Source of the DNA: Rachicladosporium sp. CCFEE 5018
Lineage: Eukaryota; Ascomycota; Dothideomycetes; Cladosporiales; Cladosporiaceae
DNA length: 64,000 nucleotides
Reading direction: 5' to 3'
NCBI GenBank assembly: GCA_002077045.2
Contig: KZ111173.1
Location: 243,322 to 307,321 of the forward strand
Position numbers and translations under genes: made by a program. This document shows, piece by piece, positions 10,136 to 23,588 of the stretch (within the stretch, counting starts at the first letter, position 1; the number at the start of each line of letters is the position of its first letter). The notes under the pieces are model-generated. The model was not told where the DNA came from. It saw nothing but the letters and a program-made list of their open reading frames with translations, and did no database searches.

Positions 10136-12996
10136 TCAATTCCCACTCAAACTCCCCCTCCGAGTACTCATATACATCTCCAACGCACTCCCCTCACTCG
10201 CAGTCTTTATATGACTAACTCTGCTAGCCGCACTTCGTCTCGCAACTCGAGTCTCCCAGGCCATCTTCCCGTCGGCAGCGCTTTTGGGCAATATCGCGCC
10301 CATCGCGTCGCCAAGCTCAGCCAGCGGTCCGTTGAGAGCGCCGTTGGTACGCAACACGGCCATCAGCGCCGCGGAGAGGAGAGCGTTCTGCTTCTCTAGG
10401 ATCTCGAGCCGTTCGAGACGCGCGGAGATGCGGGTCTGTGCGCGGCTGCCTTGGTTGGAGGACTGGAGCTGCGTGGAGACGTGGTGGCGATGCAGGTTCA
10501 GGGGTGCTGGAGGGAGTATCTCGTATGTCGGAGGTGTCGGCAGAGTCTTCTTAGGATCCTTGTCGAGTAGCACAGCGCCAGACTGTAGCGCTTTACTCAT
10601 CCGAGGGAACTTCTCCGACCCGGATGCTGGTGGCGTGGGTGGCAAAGCTCGATTTGGAGGCGGTGAAGGCAAAGGCGGCGTGACTTCCTTCCGCTTACTG
10701 CTACCATTGGGCGTACCTGGGCGTGAGATGCCGGCAGCGCTACCTCTGCTTCGCCGTTTCGAGACCACTGAGGCTGATCGTGGACGGGGGGCGTACTTGC
10801 TTCCTTCACCTCGCAGGATCAGCCGAGCGGGCTTAGTCGCGGGAGATTTTGCTTTCGGCACTGGCACCTCCTCAGCCACTAACATCACAGGGCTGATACA
10901 GATAGTCGCGGAGCCTGGACTGGAGTTCGAAGTTGTGGGCGAGATAGGTGTGTAGCCTGTCTTCTCCTCGGCTGCCAATTGCTCTTGCGAGGGCACAGAC
11001 GATACAGGCGTGAGCGTCGATTCCGTGATCTTCCGCCAGCTCGCGGTACTGGAAGCTGAAGACGAAGCACGTGTCGTCAAAGGTGCTGGTTTGAGCCCTG
11101 GGATCTGGATATGCGGTCTGACTTTTCTCAGCCTCCGTTGTATTGGCGGCTCAGCATGCACGACTGCGTCAATCGTACGCTGCGTGATTGGCCTGTCTCG
11201 CAGCTTACGCTGTCGGATGCGTTCTTCGCGCTCCCGTCGCGAAGAGGGATAGAGTGGGTGTCTGACAACGTGCGCACCGCCGGACTTGGGGCGCTTGATA
11301 GGGCCAGTACACTCTGTCACCACTGATGAAACTATCCTAGGTGCGGGCGACTCGCTGATGCTGGCGATGACCGGTGCGATGCCAGGTGTTACTTTTCGAG
11401 GCTCGCTTGATGGATGCATAATCGCCTCGATACTTCTCGGGTCCCGTCTCAGCCTCAATGGACTTTTCGGCGGCGGCGGGCCAGGACTATCACAGAAGCT
11501 GCGCGGGTACATGGAGGATGCGATGCTCGATGCTCGTTGCAGAAGGACAGGATGACTGACGAATCGTCGAGGGGATGGATGCGCCATGTGGACATCACGA
11601 GTCGAGCTTGGCAACTTGACTGGGAACTCCTCGTGTGGCAGCGGTATACTTGGCATCGGCGAACTCGCAGACCGCTTCGTCTGCACCGGATGACTGCTCA
11701 AAGCCTTAGTGGCGTCGAGATGCTTCGCTGGGTGATCGTTGAGATCCTGCTGATAGGACTCGGCTATCGATGTCGATGTCGCTGACTCCGGCTGTGGCGT
11801 CGGCGGATTGGAAGCTGCTGGCCGGATTGGCGAGGAACTCTGAATCATGCGGACAGTATGGTCCATGTCTACTGCGCCGAGAACGACTGATGGCTGGCGG
11901 GAAGGAGCTGGTGTGCGATGCCAGAGTCGCTCTTTGCTGTTGGCTGCGTAAAGCCAGTCGTCGTAGGCGCCTGCGTTGGCGAAGTCTTCGGAGAAGGAGA
12001 CAGAGACACGGGAGTCTACGATCTCGGGACTGTAAGCTGTCAGCAATGTTCAACTATTTGTAACAGCCCAGCTTGGGATCGATCTGATACTCACCTGAGA
12101 TGTGGTACATAGTCGGAGCCTCCTGGGAGTTTCGCATAGTGGACATCATTGACCTTGAGTGCCAAGTAGCGCTTGCCTGTGCTCATCAACATCGGACACG
12201 ATCCACATCACCATCAACAACTCACCACTCGCGGAAACCTTCGGCTCGACCCCATCAGGGTGCAATAAGTTACCCTCGTCATGCAACTTCAGTCTACTCC
12301 GCCGTCAGCCACAACAGTCTCGACACCCGCTTGCACAACGTACTCATAATGCGGATCGCCGACGGCTCCTCTCGCCGCCCGTCTCGCCGCAAATCTCAGA
12401 AACCTCAGCCCTCGACCCTTCCCATCGATTCTCTCCCCCAACTTACTCGGCCGTCGATGTGGAGCCGTCGGTCCCGTAGTCTGGAGAAAGAACGCCAGGT
12501 CATCACTCTCGAATCCTTTCATTAGCGGCAGTGCACTGAGTTGCGTTGAAGCACCCGCACCAGCATGCCTGTTGGGAGTGCCAGATGAGTACGGCCGCTG
12601 ATCAGTACAATCATGGTGCATGGACCACGAATCTGGCCTTTCGGTCTCACGTTCGAGGACCTCGATATCCTGCTCGTTCAAGGCGGAGACGACGGAAATG
12701 TTGTCCGAGAGCGAGACATGTATCGAGTCCTCACGCAAGATGCTTGAGCTCGCTTTGCGAGCCGCTTCTCGTTGCGAGGCTGAAGGCAAAGCACCCATGA
12801 GGGCGTTGGTGTATGAAGGACCGGCACCGAAGGGCATCGCTTTCGCCGCCGCCGGGGTGGATGGACGCGAGGAGAGTATCTTGGGCTGAGGCGGAGGGAT
12901 GGGTATCTCGAAGGCGCGAGGGGTGTGGTTCAGGTTGGTTGGATGGCGTGGGTGAAGGCGGCGGCGAGGATGATGCGGGTAAGCGGAAACCTGCAT
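10136..12996 (-). CDS. large, mostly disordered protein of unknown function, four exons
   Basis: Exons 12996-12344, 12293-12226, 12176-12095 and 12029-10136 join in frame. All three introns (12343-12294, 12225-12177, 12094-12030) have GT..AG borders, and the first and third have GCTGAC branch sites. The joined protein is about 900 residues. Most is Ser/Pro-rich and disordered. The spliced junctions create a compact conserved-looking core: DPHYELKLHDEGN, then GKRYLALKVNDVHYAKLPGG and SDYVPHLSPEIVDSR, ending VSVSFSEDF and DDWLYAANSKERLWHR. A Leu-rich coiled coil (RLERLEILEKQNALLSAALM) lies near the C-terminus. The core could not be read without splicing, which is strong support for one gene rather than two frames. 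I recognise no named family. The start Met is the first in frame and is the least certain part. Confidence 0.7.
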
Positions 12997-14163
12997 TGGG
13001 ACGAGAATAGGCGGGTGCTGGATGCGGTGGTCGAGGTAAGGGCAGCTGGCTGGCTGGCTGGCTACGTGACAGTAGCTGATAGGAGCTCGGTGTCGTGAGC
13101 TTCAGGGACGATGTCGATGGATAGCAGATCATACAATAGAATCACTACATAACAAGATCCAACGAATGGCAGCAGACTAAGGTCTGAAGCACCAGTAGGA
13201 CACTGGCACCTCTTTTGTTGACCTCGAGATCAAGGTCATGGCGCCAGCCATGGTTCTACAGAAGAAGAAGGTAAATAATGGCAACAGGCTGACCCAAGCT
13301 CCGGTGTCATGGCTTCACAAAGGCGCAAGGGCACGGGATGACGGTGCAGTCGCTTGGTCGGCGAGGGGGATTGTACGACGAGTACCCGCAGCTCACTGTT
13401 GCGTAGGAGCGAAGCAATGATCAGGACCGTGGGGCCGACGAGGGTGCTTGCTTCGAGACATGGAGGGGAGTGCCGGGCGTGACCTGGGTGCTGGACAAAA
13501 GCCAGCAGCCCTGTGTTGACAAAGCTCCACGAGTATTACAATGATAGCAGACGAATTGACCACATGAAGACTCTGCACACCGCACGCGTAGATGAGGGGA
13601 TCTGTACCCGCGAATGTAAGGGGTCGGTGGAGCCAAGCCAAAACAGTCTGGCTGCAGATGAGGTAGCACAGCAGACGCATACGCGCAGCCCGGTCCCGAT
13701 CGACGGCAATTGTCACCTGTAGCACACCACGCACACGCAAAGAGGCGTCCAAAAGCTCCGTCGCCACGTCACATTCACGACTCGAGGACACGACTACAGT
13801 TGCAACGGAAACATAACGTGGGAAGCACCAGTCAGTGATCTGTCAGGAGCCGTTGTGTCGATCGGATCGGCATGTGCTGCGAAGTGTCAGGCTGTCTTCA
13901 CCCGCTGTCTTGTGTGATCAAAGGACCTGTTATGCCCAGATCACGGCGAGCGGAAAGAGCAAGATGTGCACTAGGGTACGCTGCGCGGCAGCCAGGGGGC
14001 CGTCGGGCATTCGAGTCAGCTCCGCCGTCTACAGCTGCCGTAGCAGCACGGTCCACCCATCTTCGCAATGCTGTGCTATCCGATGAGACGATGGACTTGT
14101 ACGGAGCAAAGGTAAGCAGACCCAGTGTCTTTCTCGAGTCGTAACATCCCAGCTCGGGAATAC
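12997..14163. other. intergenic, no supported gene
   Basis: About 1.2 kb upstream of the disordered-protein gene and downstream of SEN1. Only short, unsupported frames. No repeat or RNA gene was recognised. Confidence 0.5.
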
Positions 14164-17100
14164 CTACCTCTTCTTCAGCATGAACGGATCTGCTGCCTTC
14201 TTCTTCCGCATAATCGGTTGCGGAGCAGGAGGTGGCACAACATCCGCCTTCTTCGTCACACCCTTCTCGATCTTTGGCGTGGGCTTCGTCATCTCTCCGC
14301 CAGAAAGGGGTGTTTCAGCACGAGACATGGCGCCGTCGAGTTGTGCAGGATACTTAGTCTCTTTCGGTGGCTCGGCATCGAGCATATCCACATCCCCGGA
14401 GGCGTCTATACGAGGCTTCGAAGAGGGCTGGTCGTTGTCGAGAGCTTGTCGTTTCTTGGTGTTTGCTGCGGCGACGCGGTCTTCGTGCTTGTACGTGACA
14501 CCCTCCATATGAGAGCCGTTGGTGTGTGATCTTGGTGCATGAGAACCGTTGGCGTGTGGTATGGTAGGTGCAACCGCGCTGTGAGAAACATGTGCACCAT
14601 TGACAGGAGACACACGGCTTGTGTTGCCGGATGGCTGCTGCTGTTGCATCGATGATCTGGGTGCGGGCACATCGTGCATCGAGACGGTCTTGACGCTGTC
14701 CGCTGGGTAAGCACTCGACTTCTTCTGCAGCATGTGCAGCAGATTGCCACCGATCAGGCTATCTCTCGCACGCGCATCATCGACGAGCTTTTTCCAATAC
14801 TGCCCACGAGACAGACTCTCGGAGTTGCCCAGCACCCACAGACTCGACTTCGCTCTCGTCAGACCGACGTTCATACGTCTGATGTCTTGCAAGAACCCGA
14901 TGCCACCCCCAGGTGATGCACGCACACAAGAGAAGATGATGATCTCGCTCTCGCGACCCTGGAATGCGTCTGTGGTATTGAACTCGACGCTGTCCAGAAT
15001 ATCGTTGCCGAAACGACTTGAGAAGCGGTCCTTCAGAGCTCGCAGCTGGGACTTGTACGGAGTGATAATGCCGATGCGGCCGCTGAAATCGTAGTTGTCG
15101 AAGTCCGTCCGCAACCTGGAGTACAACGCGATGGCAACATCGATCTCGGCAATATTGATGAGTGAGTGGCCCTTCGGCGCAGCTGAATGCTGACCCTTGA
15201 CGTCGTAGAAGCGATACGGAGCAAGCAAAGAGCTGCTGTGCCATGGCTTCTGTCGCAAGCCCGCCATGCCATCTCCATCCTTGAGCAAGCCGTCATAGAA
15301 GGTCCTGCTGGGAAAGACACTAATATCAGGATGCATGCGATACTGCATGTCGAGTAGGTGTACACGGTCGGCGAAGTTGTTCTGCATGCGCACGAACAGA
15401 CTTTGCTCGTATTGGAATCGAGCTGCCTCTTTCGAGAATACAGTCGGTGGCAGCTGCTTGGGATCTCCGACCATGATGCACTTGATGCAGCCGTACTTGA
15501 GCGGGATCAGAGAGCTCATCTCCACGCACTGGGCGGCTTCGTCGATGATAACCGTCTCGAACTCGATATTGAGGTTCTGGAACATGTCGTGCCCACTGCC
15601 GCTCAACGTAGCGCAAATAACATGAGCCCTGTCGAGGACAGCTTGCTGTGCGCGCTTCTTACTCAGCTCCGCCTCTCGTCCTGCTGACTTCTCTTGATCC
15701 TTCGAAGCATCGATGGCCATGCCTAGCTCGTTCTTGCGCTTGCGCACAGATACTATAGTCTCCAGTAAGTCCTTCTGAGCCTTCCCTTCAACTTTGCCAC
15801 TATCACGTTGCTCATACAGGTCGCGCAACTCGGCGGACACCTTCTGATGCTCCTTGTAAAGCAGCTCGTTCTTTTGCCTCTGCTTCTGATCGTCGCCTGA
15901 GCCTCCGAGGTGCTTGGCAACGAGCTCGTCCATGGTGACATCCTGCACATTCGAATTGATAGCGTCGCTGCGACCGATGCGGACAATATTGATAGCATGT
16001 TGCCTTCTGGTCTTCGTCTTGACACCATCTTTGAGGCGCATGACGATCTCGTCTACCGCAGCATTGCTAGGCGCGCAGACCATCAGCTTCTTCACTGCAC
16101 CACCGCTGTCCGCAGCTAGCTTTTGACCAGGCACTGATACTCTCGTAGTGCCGTTCGAAGAAGCAGAGCCAAGTGAGCTGGAAAGCAAGCCGCCGACTAT
16201 AGCCACGATCGTCTTCGTCTTACCAGATCCGGGCGGGCCTTGGATCAACGAGAAGCCATCATTGCTGAGAGCAGCATTGATAGCCTCGGACTGTGCTGCG
16301 TTGACATTATACACGTCCTGCAGAGCTGCAACTTGCTTCTCGCTGTATGTATTGCGTGGCGAAGGCTTAGCCATAGTGATCTGATTACACAAGTCGTAGT
16401 ACTGCAGACCCTGTAGAGCGCCGTATTCGCGCTCGAGAGGCGTGATGGACTGAACCTTGACACCGAAGACCACCGCAGGCGTCTTGAGAGCCGGAGCAAG
16501 AGTGCCGCCCACCAAGCGGTAGACAATCTCCAGGACCTTTTGACGCTTGATACGGAAGATACGTGCCAGGCAGTTTGGAGCATTCGGTGCGCTGGTCGGG
16601 TTCTTTGATGTCGACAACAGGATGATGTCGCCCTCTTGCAATGATAAATCTCTGTTCTCGACCTTCGTCATGGGACTGCTGATCTCAATGAAGTTGTCCA
16701 CGTTGCTACGACTGATCACCTTGATCTCGTAAGGCTTATCCTGGTTCTCTTCACGCGCCTTCACCATCTGTTGCCATGCTTCGAGCGTGAGAAGTGGCTG
16801 GAAAGCCGATTGATATGACGTGGAGTTCGAGTACGAGTTCGTCACTCGCTCGAACTGATGATCATTCGATCCGGGTGGGTAGTCGCCTTCATGGAAGAAG
16901 TCCCATTTCAAGATCTCGCGGTGCAAAGGTCCGAGGTCGGGCGCTAGGCGAGCGCGCATATCCTTCATCGACCTCGCCGTCCGATGTATGCGGGTTGGAC
17001 CAGCCTTCTGCTCTGGCTTGAGACCTACAGCACCATGCGGATTGACATCTGGTGCTCCTCTTGACGCTTTGCCTTTCACTTTGCCGCCGAATAGCTCGTC

Positions 17101-20100
17101 ATCTTCGTCGTCTGAGGACGACTCGTCCGAAGAAGCGAACACTGCCTGGCCTTTCATTGTATGATCTTTGCCCAGATCACCCAAGCCGGAGACGCTAGAG
17201 CCAATGCCGACACCTTTCGCACCAGCTACAGCGGCAGCCCGCCTCTTCTCAGCTTCCTCCTTCTCCTTCTTTCGTTTCGCCAAGAAGTCGGTGTTGGACT
17301 GCTGCGCGCCACGAACAGTCGCTGGTCCAATCGCTGGCTTACCCAGCTTTGCTCTCGCAGCTTCCTGTCGCTTCTTGAATGCTTCAGAAGTAGGCGCGAT
17401 CTCCGCCATCATCTTCCTGGTCTCAAGTTGGACATCACTAGACGCTTTGTTCTTGTTCCAGGCATCGAAGTCTATGCCACCGGACTTCTTAACCTTCCCG
17501 ACCGGCGTCGCAGAGCGGCTGCTCGATGCTGACGCCCAATCCTGTAACGAGCCTTGCTTAAGAGCCGTCACAGGGTCCGCGTCCAGATCGATGACTTCAG
17601 TCGGCATGGCTGGTACGTCGAAGTGTGTCTCGTAGGCTCTCTGGAGTCCTGCCTTTTGGTTCATGCTCAGTCGCGTCTTCGTCCTGTCGACAAGGACGTT
17701 CTCAATGATCTCCCTAGCATGGGTTGCGGCCGTGATTTCGACTTCGTGAAGACGCAGGAGCATCTTGGTAGTGAGTGACACGGCTTTGTCCACGAGATAA
17801 TCGTCGCGAAGTCGAAGCCATCTGACGATAGCTGCAAAAGCGTTCTTGGGCGGCACGAGGAGCATCCTACCCAGACTGCTAGAGCTGTTGTTCTTTCTTT
17901 GCTGCAGAGCATCGGAGATCACTGCATACTGATCAAACGCAAAGTCGGCGAAGTCCATGGTCTCACGACAGAACGTCTGCATCACCTGCTTCTCGTATCC
18001 TAGATTGCTCCAGTGCTCCGTGTTCTCGAAGACGACTCCCAATGTTCGCCAGGTGACGTCCCAGTAGGCTTTGAGTGCATCCAAGTCATTCTCGCTGAGC
18101 TGCTTCCCTGATCGCAGAACACCGTCAGAACTGTCGCACAGGCAACTGAAGACGTCGGTGCAGATCTTGAGCGCCGTCCTGATCGGGGTAAATGCCCTTG
18201 CTTTGCAGATTGCTGCAGCGGCAAGAGTTATGGCCCGAAGAGTATGCCCAGGGAAATTTACTACGACATGCCTCAAGCTGTCGCGCCTGCTGTCTTCGCC
18301 AGTCAGCGTCTTCAGCAAGCTCATAGTTCTGTAGTGGATCTGATCATCGCCGTTTAGTATCAAAGACATGATGCCATTGGCACCATCTTGATCAGCAAAG
18401 ATCTCCGCGACTTGGTCCGGTGCGAACGACTGCAGCCGCTCGAGGAGGTCATCATTTGTGTGACTGACCACCTTAGCGAGTGCAGAATTCCAGTTCTTGG
18501 CTTGCAGAGGCGCAGCTTGCACTTGGCGGCTGGCGAACATTTCCAGTGGAAGTAAAGCTTGCAGGCCAGTGAGTATAGCCAGCACAAGTGCACCGTGTCC
18601 TGCGCGGACAGCGCGTATAGACATCTCCCAGCATCGCAAGCTTGAGATACCTAGCTCATGGTCAACCTTCCTCGTCTGCAGAATTGTAGCCTGGTCGAAA
18701 CAAAGATTCTGCAGGTCAAGCGCCAATAGATGCTGCACGATGAGTAAAGCTTGGACCTTTGCAGAGTCGATGGCATGCATCTCGTCCAGATTCTCGATGC
18801 CGTCTAGCGCTTCCATGATTGTCGCGATGTGCTCGTCACTCACTAGCTCGACCATGTTGGTGAGGACTGGGCCACCACGCACGTGCTCGCGTAGTATCGC
18901 AAGCGCGGTGACAAGAGCACCGAGACCAAACTCGTAAGTCATGTCTCGCGCGTACAACGAGTAGCGCTTCTCCTGGCATCGCTTCAAAAGCTGCTGGAGA
19001 AGGACTCGAACGGGCTCCACGATATTTGCAGGTTTCACGGATCGTAGAAACGGCGCGATCCATGCAAGCTTCTCCTCGAGCTTCAGGGGTTCGGTCTCTT
19101 CGGTCGTTGTCATCATAACTTCGAGTGATGGTGCTTTGAAGATCTGCTCTACGAGCTGTTTTGATGTGACATCGCCCATCGCTTCCCAGAACACATGCGG
19201 GTTGAGTTCCAGTAAGATCTGATAGGCTTTCGTGAGGTCGCCCAGGTGTGTTGATGGAACCTGAAAGTGCTCCAAAGACACGCGGTAGATGTTGCTGTCC
19301 ATGGCGCGTAGATTGTTCGCCACGAGGTCTTTTGTCATCTTCTGTAGGATGAGAGTCGTAGCTTGCCAGAACTTTGGCAGGAATTTTGCATCAAGCATGG
19401 AGATATTGACAAAGCTTATTGCTTTCTCGAGCGCAGGCTTGACGGCGAAGTCGAATTCCGTACTACAGAGCGATCGCTTGATGCCACTCAAGTTCTTGAA
19501 CGCCCATGTGGAGCGATCGTTATTGGAGCTGTAAAGAAACGAGACCATTCCCGGAGCGTAGCTTGGAAGCTTGATCTTCTTCTTGCTTTGCACCAGACTG
19601 AACGGCTTGTCGAAGTGTTCTCGAAGTGCCTCCTCATCGAGAAGATATGGCCAACAGTTGAGTGCTTCGAACAGTGCGTACATGCCGGTCTCGCCAGCTG
19701 CAGCGATGTTGCGCATGTCCGGGGGTAGATCGTGCAGCATGTCCGTCGCAGAATCGAGTCNNNNNNNNNNNNNNNNNNNNNNNNNNNNNNNNNNNNNNNN
19801 NNNNNNNNNNNNNNNNNNNNNNNNNNNNNNNNNNNNNNNNNNNNNNNNNNNNNNNNNNNNGCATCTAGCATGGTCCTCAGCTGGACTCTGCTGCGGTGAT
19901 ACTCTCTCACGCAGACGTCGCATCGCGTGAGCTGCACTTGCAGACCCTTCCTGAGCTGCGTCTGATATTCCTGTGCTTCGGGCCCATCGAACGCAAAGAT
20001 GGTGCATGCTTCAAGCACTAGTGTCGTTCTTGATCTTGCCTCATCGATGCTCAAGCAATGTGCTGCCTTAGACTCCGGCGTCTCTACTGCCACGCTTCCC

Positions 20101-20273
20101 AAACAATCCTCATCGAAGTAGACTCCATGCTCGTCTTCTCTACATCGTGGACAGAACCAGTGGGTCTCGAGCGGGAGCGAGGTGAGGTCTCTATGATTGC
20201 GACGTCAGTGATGTATCACACGGAAGGTGCGACCTGCTGCAACTTACTGGACCTTCTGCACTATCTCCGCCAT
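14164..20273 (-). CDS. SEN1: Sen1-type RNA/DNA helicase, interrupted by an assembly gap
   Basis: The first exon is only 26 bp (20273-20248, MAEIVQKV), then a 57-bp intron (20247-20191), then one long exon to 14164. The N-terminal region starts THWFCPRCREDEHG and has the conserved CDVCVREYH block just before the gap. The C-terminal third is an SF1B (Upf1-like) helicase: Walker A GPPGSGKT near 16,215-16,240, APSNAAVDE, Walker B DEAAQ near 15,540, QYRMHP, DAFQGRE and NVGLTRAK. The tail is basic and disordered. Sen1 helicases unwind RNA:DNA hybrids and drive termination of non-coding RNA transcription in the nucleus. The frame before the gap differs from the frame after it, which only means the true gap is not 100 bases. 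A few residues of the N-terminal helical domain are missing. Confidence 0.93.
19761..19860. other. 100-N assembly gap inside SEN1
   Basis: Exactly 100 N, the usual placeholder for a gap of unknown size. Coding sequence continues on both sides in different frames, so the real length is not a multiple of three equal to the placeholder. Confidence 0.97.
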
Positions 20274-21152
20274 ATCGCTCAGGCTGTGAAATCGCGTTTG
20301 CTCATACGCCGCGGTACCGTGCTGAGTACATGAGGCCAAGAAGTCTGAGCCGGCAGCGCTCTATGGGGGCGGACGGAAGAGTGTTGGTGAGGAAGTGGAA
20401 GTGGAACCGAGTAGACTAGTCCAGTGACTCTGAACACATGTGCGCCTTCTTTCAAGGCAGCAATGCCTCACTCCAATGCCCGTGTGATCATGAGCTCGTC
20501 GCTATTGATGAGACGAGATGCAAGTGAATGTTGCGGAAGTGAAGACTTGCTCGCTGAGCTGAATTCCTCCGCTGGTATACTCTCCTCAGATTTCTTTTGT
20601 ACAGCGCGGCCTCTCACGAAATGAGAAGTGATTTGGTACCGCTCAGGAGGCATATGTAGTGGTGTTGTCGTAGTGTTGGACTTGTGAACAATGCTCATAT
20701 CTTGCCCGGCACGTCAATTCGCTTCCGAAGATCTGCCAAAACGCGAAGGAACGTGCTCACGCGTCGACGATAAGAGATGGTCAAGTGATTCTCGGACTCA
20801 GGTCTTTCATCACATCTCCTTCAGCCTGTCCATGAATTGAGAGTCGAGCGTCGAAGAAATACCTACTCCTACAATCCATTTGACAATGGCAGCTTGCCCT
20901 CTCCTAAATTTGTAAAACTGCATGTGATATTGCCCGCATGTAACACTGCAGTCTCGACATCAGTCACGGGACGTCCGCAGCCCACAAGGCAACTCTCCAC
21001 TTCCTCCAGCCCTTGTTTGCTATTCCTCTATCATGCCCTGCATTCTCGCACCGTGTATATCGAGTAGGAGCTCAACAAGCTGCGTCGAGTGTTGATGACC
21101 AGTGGCGATTCTATCCATCACTCAAGATTCCTCAAGAGCATCACATTCAACC
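20274..21152. other. divergent intergenic region between SEN1 and the F-box gene
   Basis: About 880 bp that should hold both promoters. No supported gene. An in-frame ATG at 21102 could lengthen the F-box protein by 17 residues. Confidence 0.5.
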
Positions 21153-23227
21153 ATGGCAGCGGCAGATCAACCTCCGCGAAGAAGTGGTATTCTTGACCTT
21201 CCATCGGAGCTGCATGAGCAAATCTGGACGTATGTTGACTGGGACAGCGCAAAGCTGCTCCTGCCTGACAGGCCCGATATCTTTGCCATCAGTCTGACCT
21301 GCTCGACTCTTCGCAAAGCGGTGCTTCCACTTCTGTTTCGACATGTTGTGTTACGACTCAGATGGTACGTTGTCATATCTACCCATTCCAGCTGCGTTGT
21401 TCGCACCATGACCTGTGGCATTCCGAATCACTCACTTATGCATCATAGGGCACAAGGAGCGCTGTATGAGCCGACGCTCCTGAAGCTGCGACGAGATCAC
21501 CCGGATCTTGCACAGTATGTGCGCACGGTACAGATCCGAGCTGAGTATGGTCAAGTGGACCTGCCTATAAACTGGTCCTTCGCCGAGTATGACAAGGTGG
21601 CCCACGCCCGCGAGAAGTGGAGCAAGTATGAGAAGCGCTGTGTGCGCATCTCCGAGAGCCCGGCCTTGGTGCTGAGCGAGACGGTAGAGCAGTGGCTTGA
21701 TCCCGCGAAAGTTGGTAATGTCCTGCCCCATCACGTCTCGCGCGTGCACGACTTGGTGCACGCTCTCATTGAGCCACTTGACAAGAAGCACAAAGATGTA
21801 GCGTGGCTGTCAGCAGCTCAAGCCGGAAGACGAAGGTACGTAGCCATGCTGCAGCTCAATGCAGATCGTCACACAGCATTCCCCGGACGCTATGCACCTT
21901 CAACGGCACTGACAACTCTGTGTGAATAGGAAGAACCTTGATAGTCAGCGTGCTCGTATGGAAGAAGCCCTAGAGAAAGCCACTGGGGCCGCCGAACGCA
22001 CACGTTTGGCCAAGGAACGGAATGATCCCTTCGGCGGCGTGGTAGTATCCCCAGACGATGATCAAGGACAGGACGGGCACCCGCCACCCTTCAACGACCA
22101 TCGCATGGTTCAAGACACCCCTCACGCCAAGCTCAAACTTGAGGCGTTGGCATTAGCTGTTTCCTGCATCTCAGGCAGCGTGACCAACATCATTATCAAC
22201 GCATGTCCTGTTCCCGCGCAACGGCATTACGGCTCTCAGCATAGCTTTGTACTAGCCACTGCTGCTGCCGCGGTGACCATGCTAGGCCCATCCCTGACTT
22301 CTTTATCCGTGGCCACGCCGGAAGTGTTCGGCCATACGAGGGTGTATACGCCGCCGAAGCTCAAGGACTACCCCAATTCAGTTCACTTTCCCAAGGAAGT
22401 CATTGAAGAGCTCAAAGGTGAGTCCTTATCTGGTGCTGGCCCACACGCTGATTCACAGCGGACGATCGGGGCAGGTCTTTTCAACGTGAACAAGCTGATA
22501 CTGATGCACAGGTCTGCAAACGTTTCGTCTGATCGGCCACGCTAATAGCGTCATGTCTGAGACCAAGTTCACCTGCTGGCTGCCATCTTTGTCTGGTCTG
22601 ATGTCAAATGGAACACTGCGCTCTGTCGAGTTATGGGACACGAAGTTCATCGATGATCACTTATACGACTGGCTTTCCAGCATACGACCTGGGCCTGGCC
22701 GACTGGTGCTACACGATGTGATCATACAGAAAGACCGCAGGCCCGGTATGCGACTCCCAGCTGACGACTCGGAGCCAATCAACAGACACAACGCATACCT
22801 GGCATTTGCACTTGGTAAGTACATCAGTGTGATGCCCCAATTCTACGTGGCTGTCGCTTCCCGGAGTCCGATTTGCTGGTTTCACATTACAGAGATGTCA
22901 TCCGTAGCGTAATGCTTACTGACCGTCAACCCAGGTCTACGCACCGCCCTTCCCTCAACCGTCCTCGCTCTGACAAATGTGACCGGCGCAGCCTGGGACA
23001 ACACCGTTCCTGCAGCCGGCGAGCGCTTTGTCGAAGCTGAGGTTTGCAACGTCACTGGCGACTTCACCAACGAGCGGCAGCATCGGCTGCTCCAGGACTT
23101 CAAGAGCTTTGTGCCGCAATGGCGCGCCGCCGAGGAGCGTGAGGAGACTACCGACGCTGACGCGAAGCAATTTGGCAAGCTGATCGATGCTGCTATGGCG
23201 TCGAGGTCGTTCCGTCAGTGGAGCTGA
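21153..23227 (+). CDS. F-box protein, five exons
   Basis: Exons 21153-21364, 21449-21835, 21930-22417, 22512-22814 and 22935-23227 join in frame (introns 84, 94, 94 and 120 bp). The product is about 560 residues. The N-terminus has an F-box: ILDLPSELHEQIWTYVD, then FAISLTCSTLRKAVLPLLFR with the typical closing block. The remainder is a divergent helical/leucine-rich region with blocks such as VSCISGSVTNIIINA and LRSVELWDTKFIDDHL, as in the many fungal F-box proteins with a poorly conserved substrate-binding part. F-box proteins bind Skp1 and recruit substrates to SCF ubiquitin ligases. The first intron is a multiple of three and open, so its removal rests on the GTACGT donor and the phase-correct junction. 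The substrate is unknown. Confidence 0.72.
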
Positions 23228-23588
23228 GAGACGCCCGCTCGTGTGAGCAAGGAGGGTTGTAAAAGCAGGCACCGTACTATGAACAGCGTGGATTGAATAG
23301 CGTGGGTAAGCATTGTTGCCTTCTTCATCTCATTCACTTGGACCGGTATCGCGCGGTCGCGGGCACCTACCACATTTGCACCCTGGTCGCACTTTCCCAA
23401 CCTGGCGTTCACTTCACTGTTGCCACCGGTATTACCGCCGGCCAAGAGCGGCGGACGACAAGCTCCGCGCAGACAAATAGCCGACAACAACGTTTCCCTT
23501 CACGTCGATAGGCTCCACCACATTGTTCCGTCGATATTACTCCACTAAGCATCACCCCATCCACGCCATCCACCCCATCCCCATCAAC
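23228..23588. other. short intergenic region
   Basis: 360 bp between two genes on the plus strand. No motif recognised. Confidence 0.45.

Noticed and set aside
14164..20102. Many antisense frames over 80 codons within SEN1
   Set aside because: Typical shadows of a long GC-balanced coding region; none has a domain.
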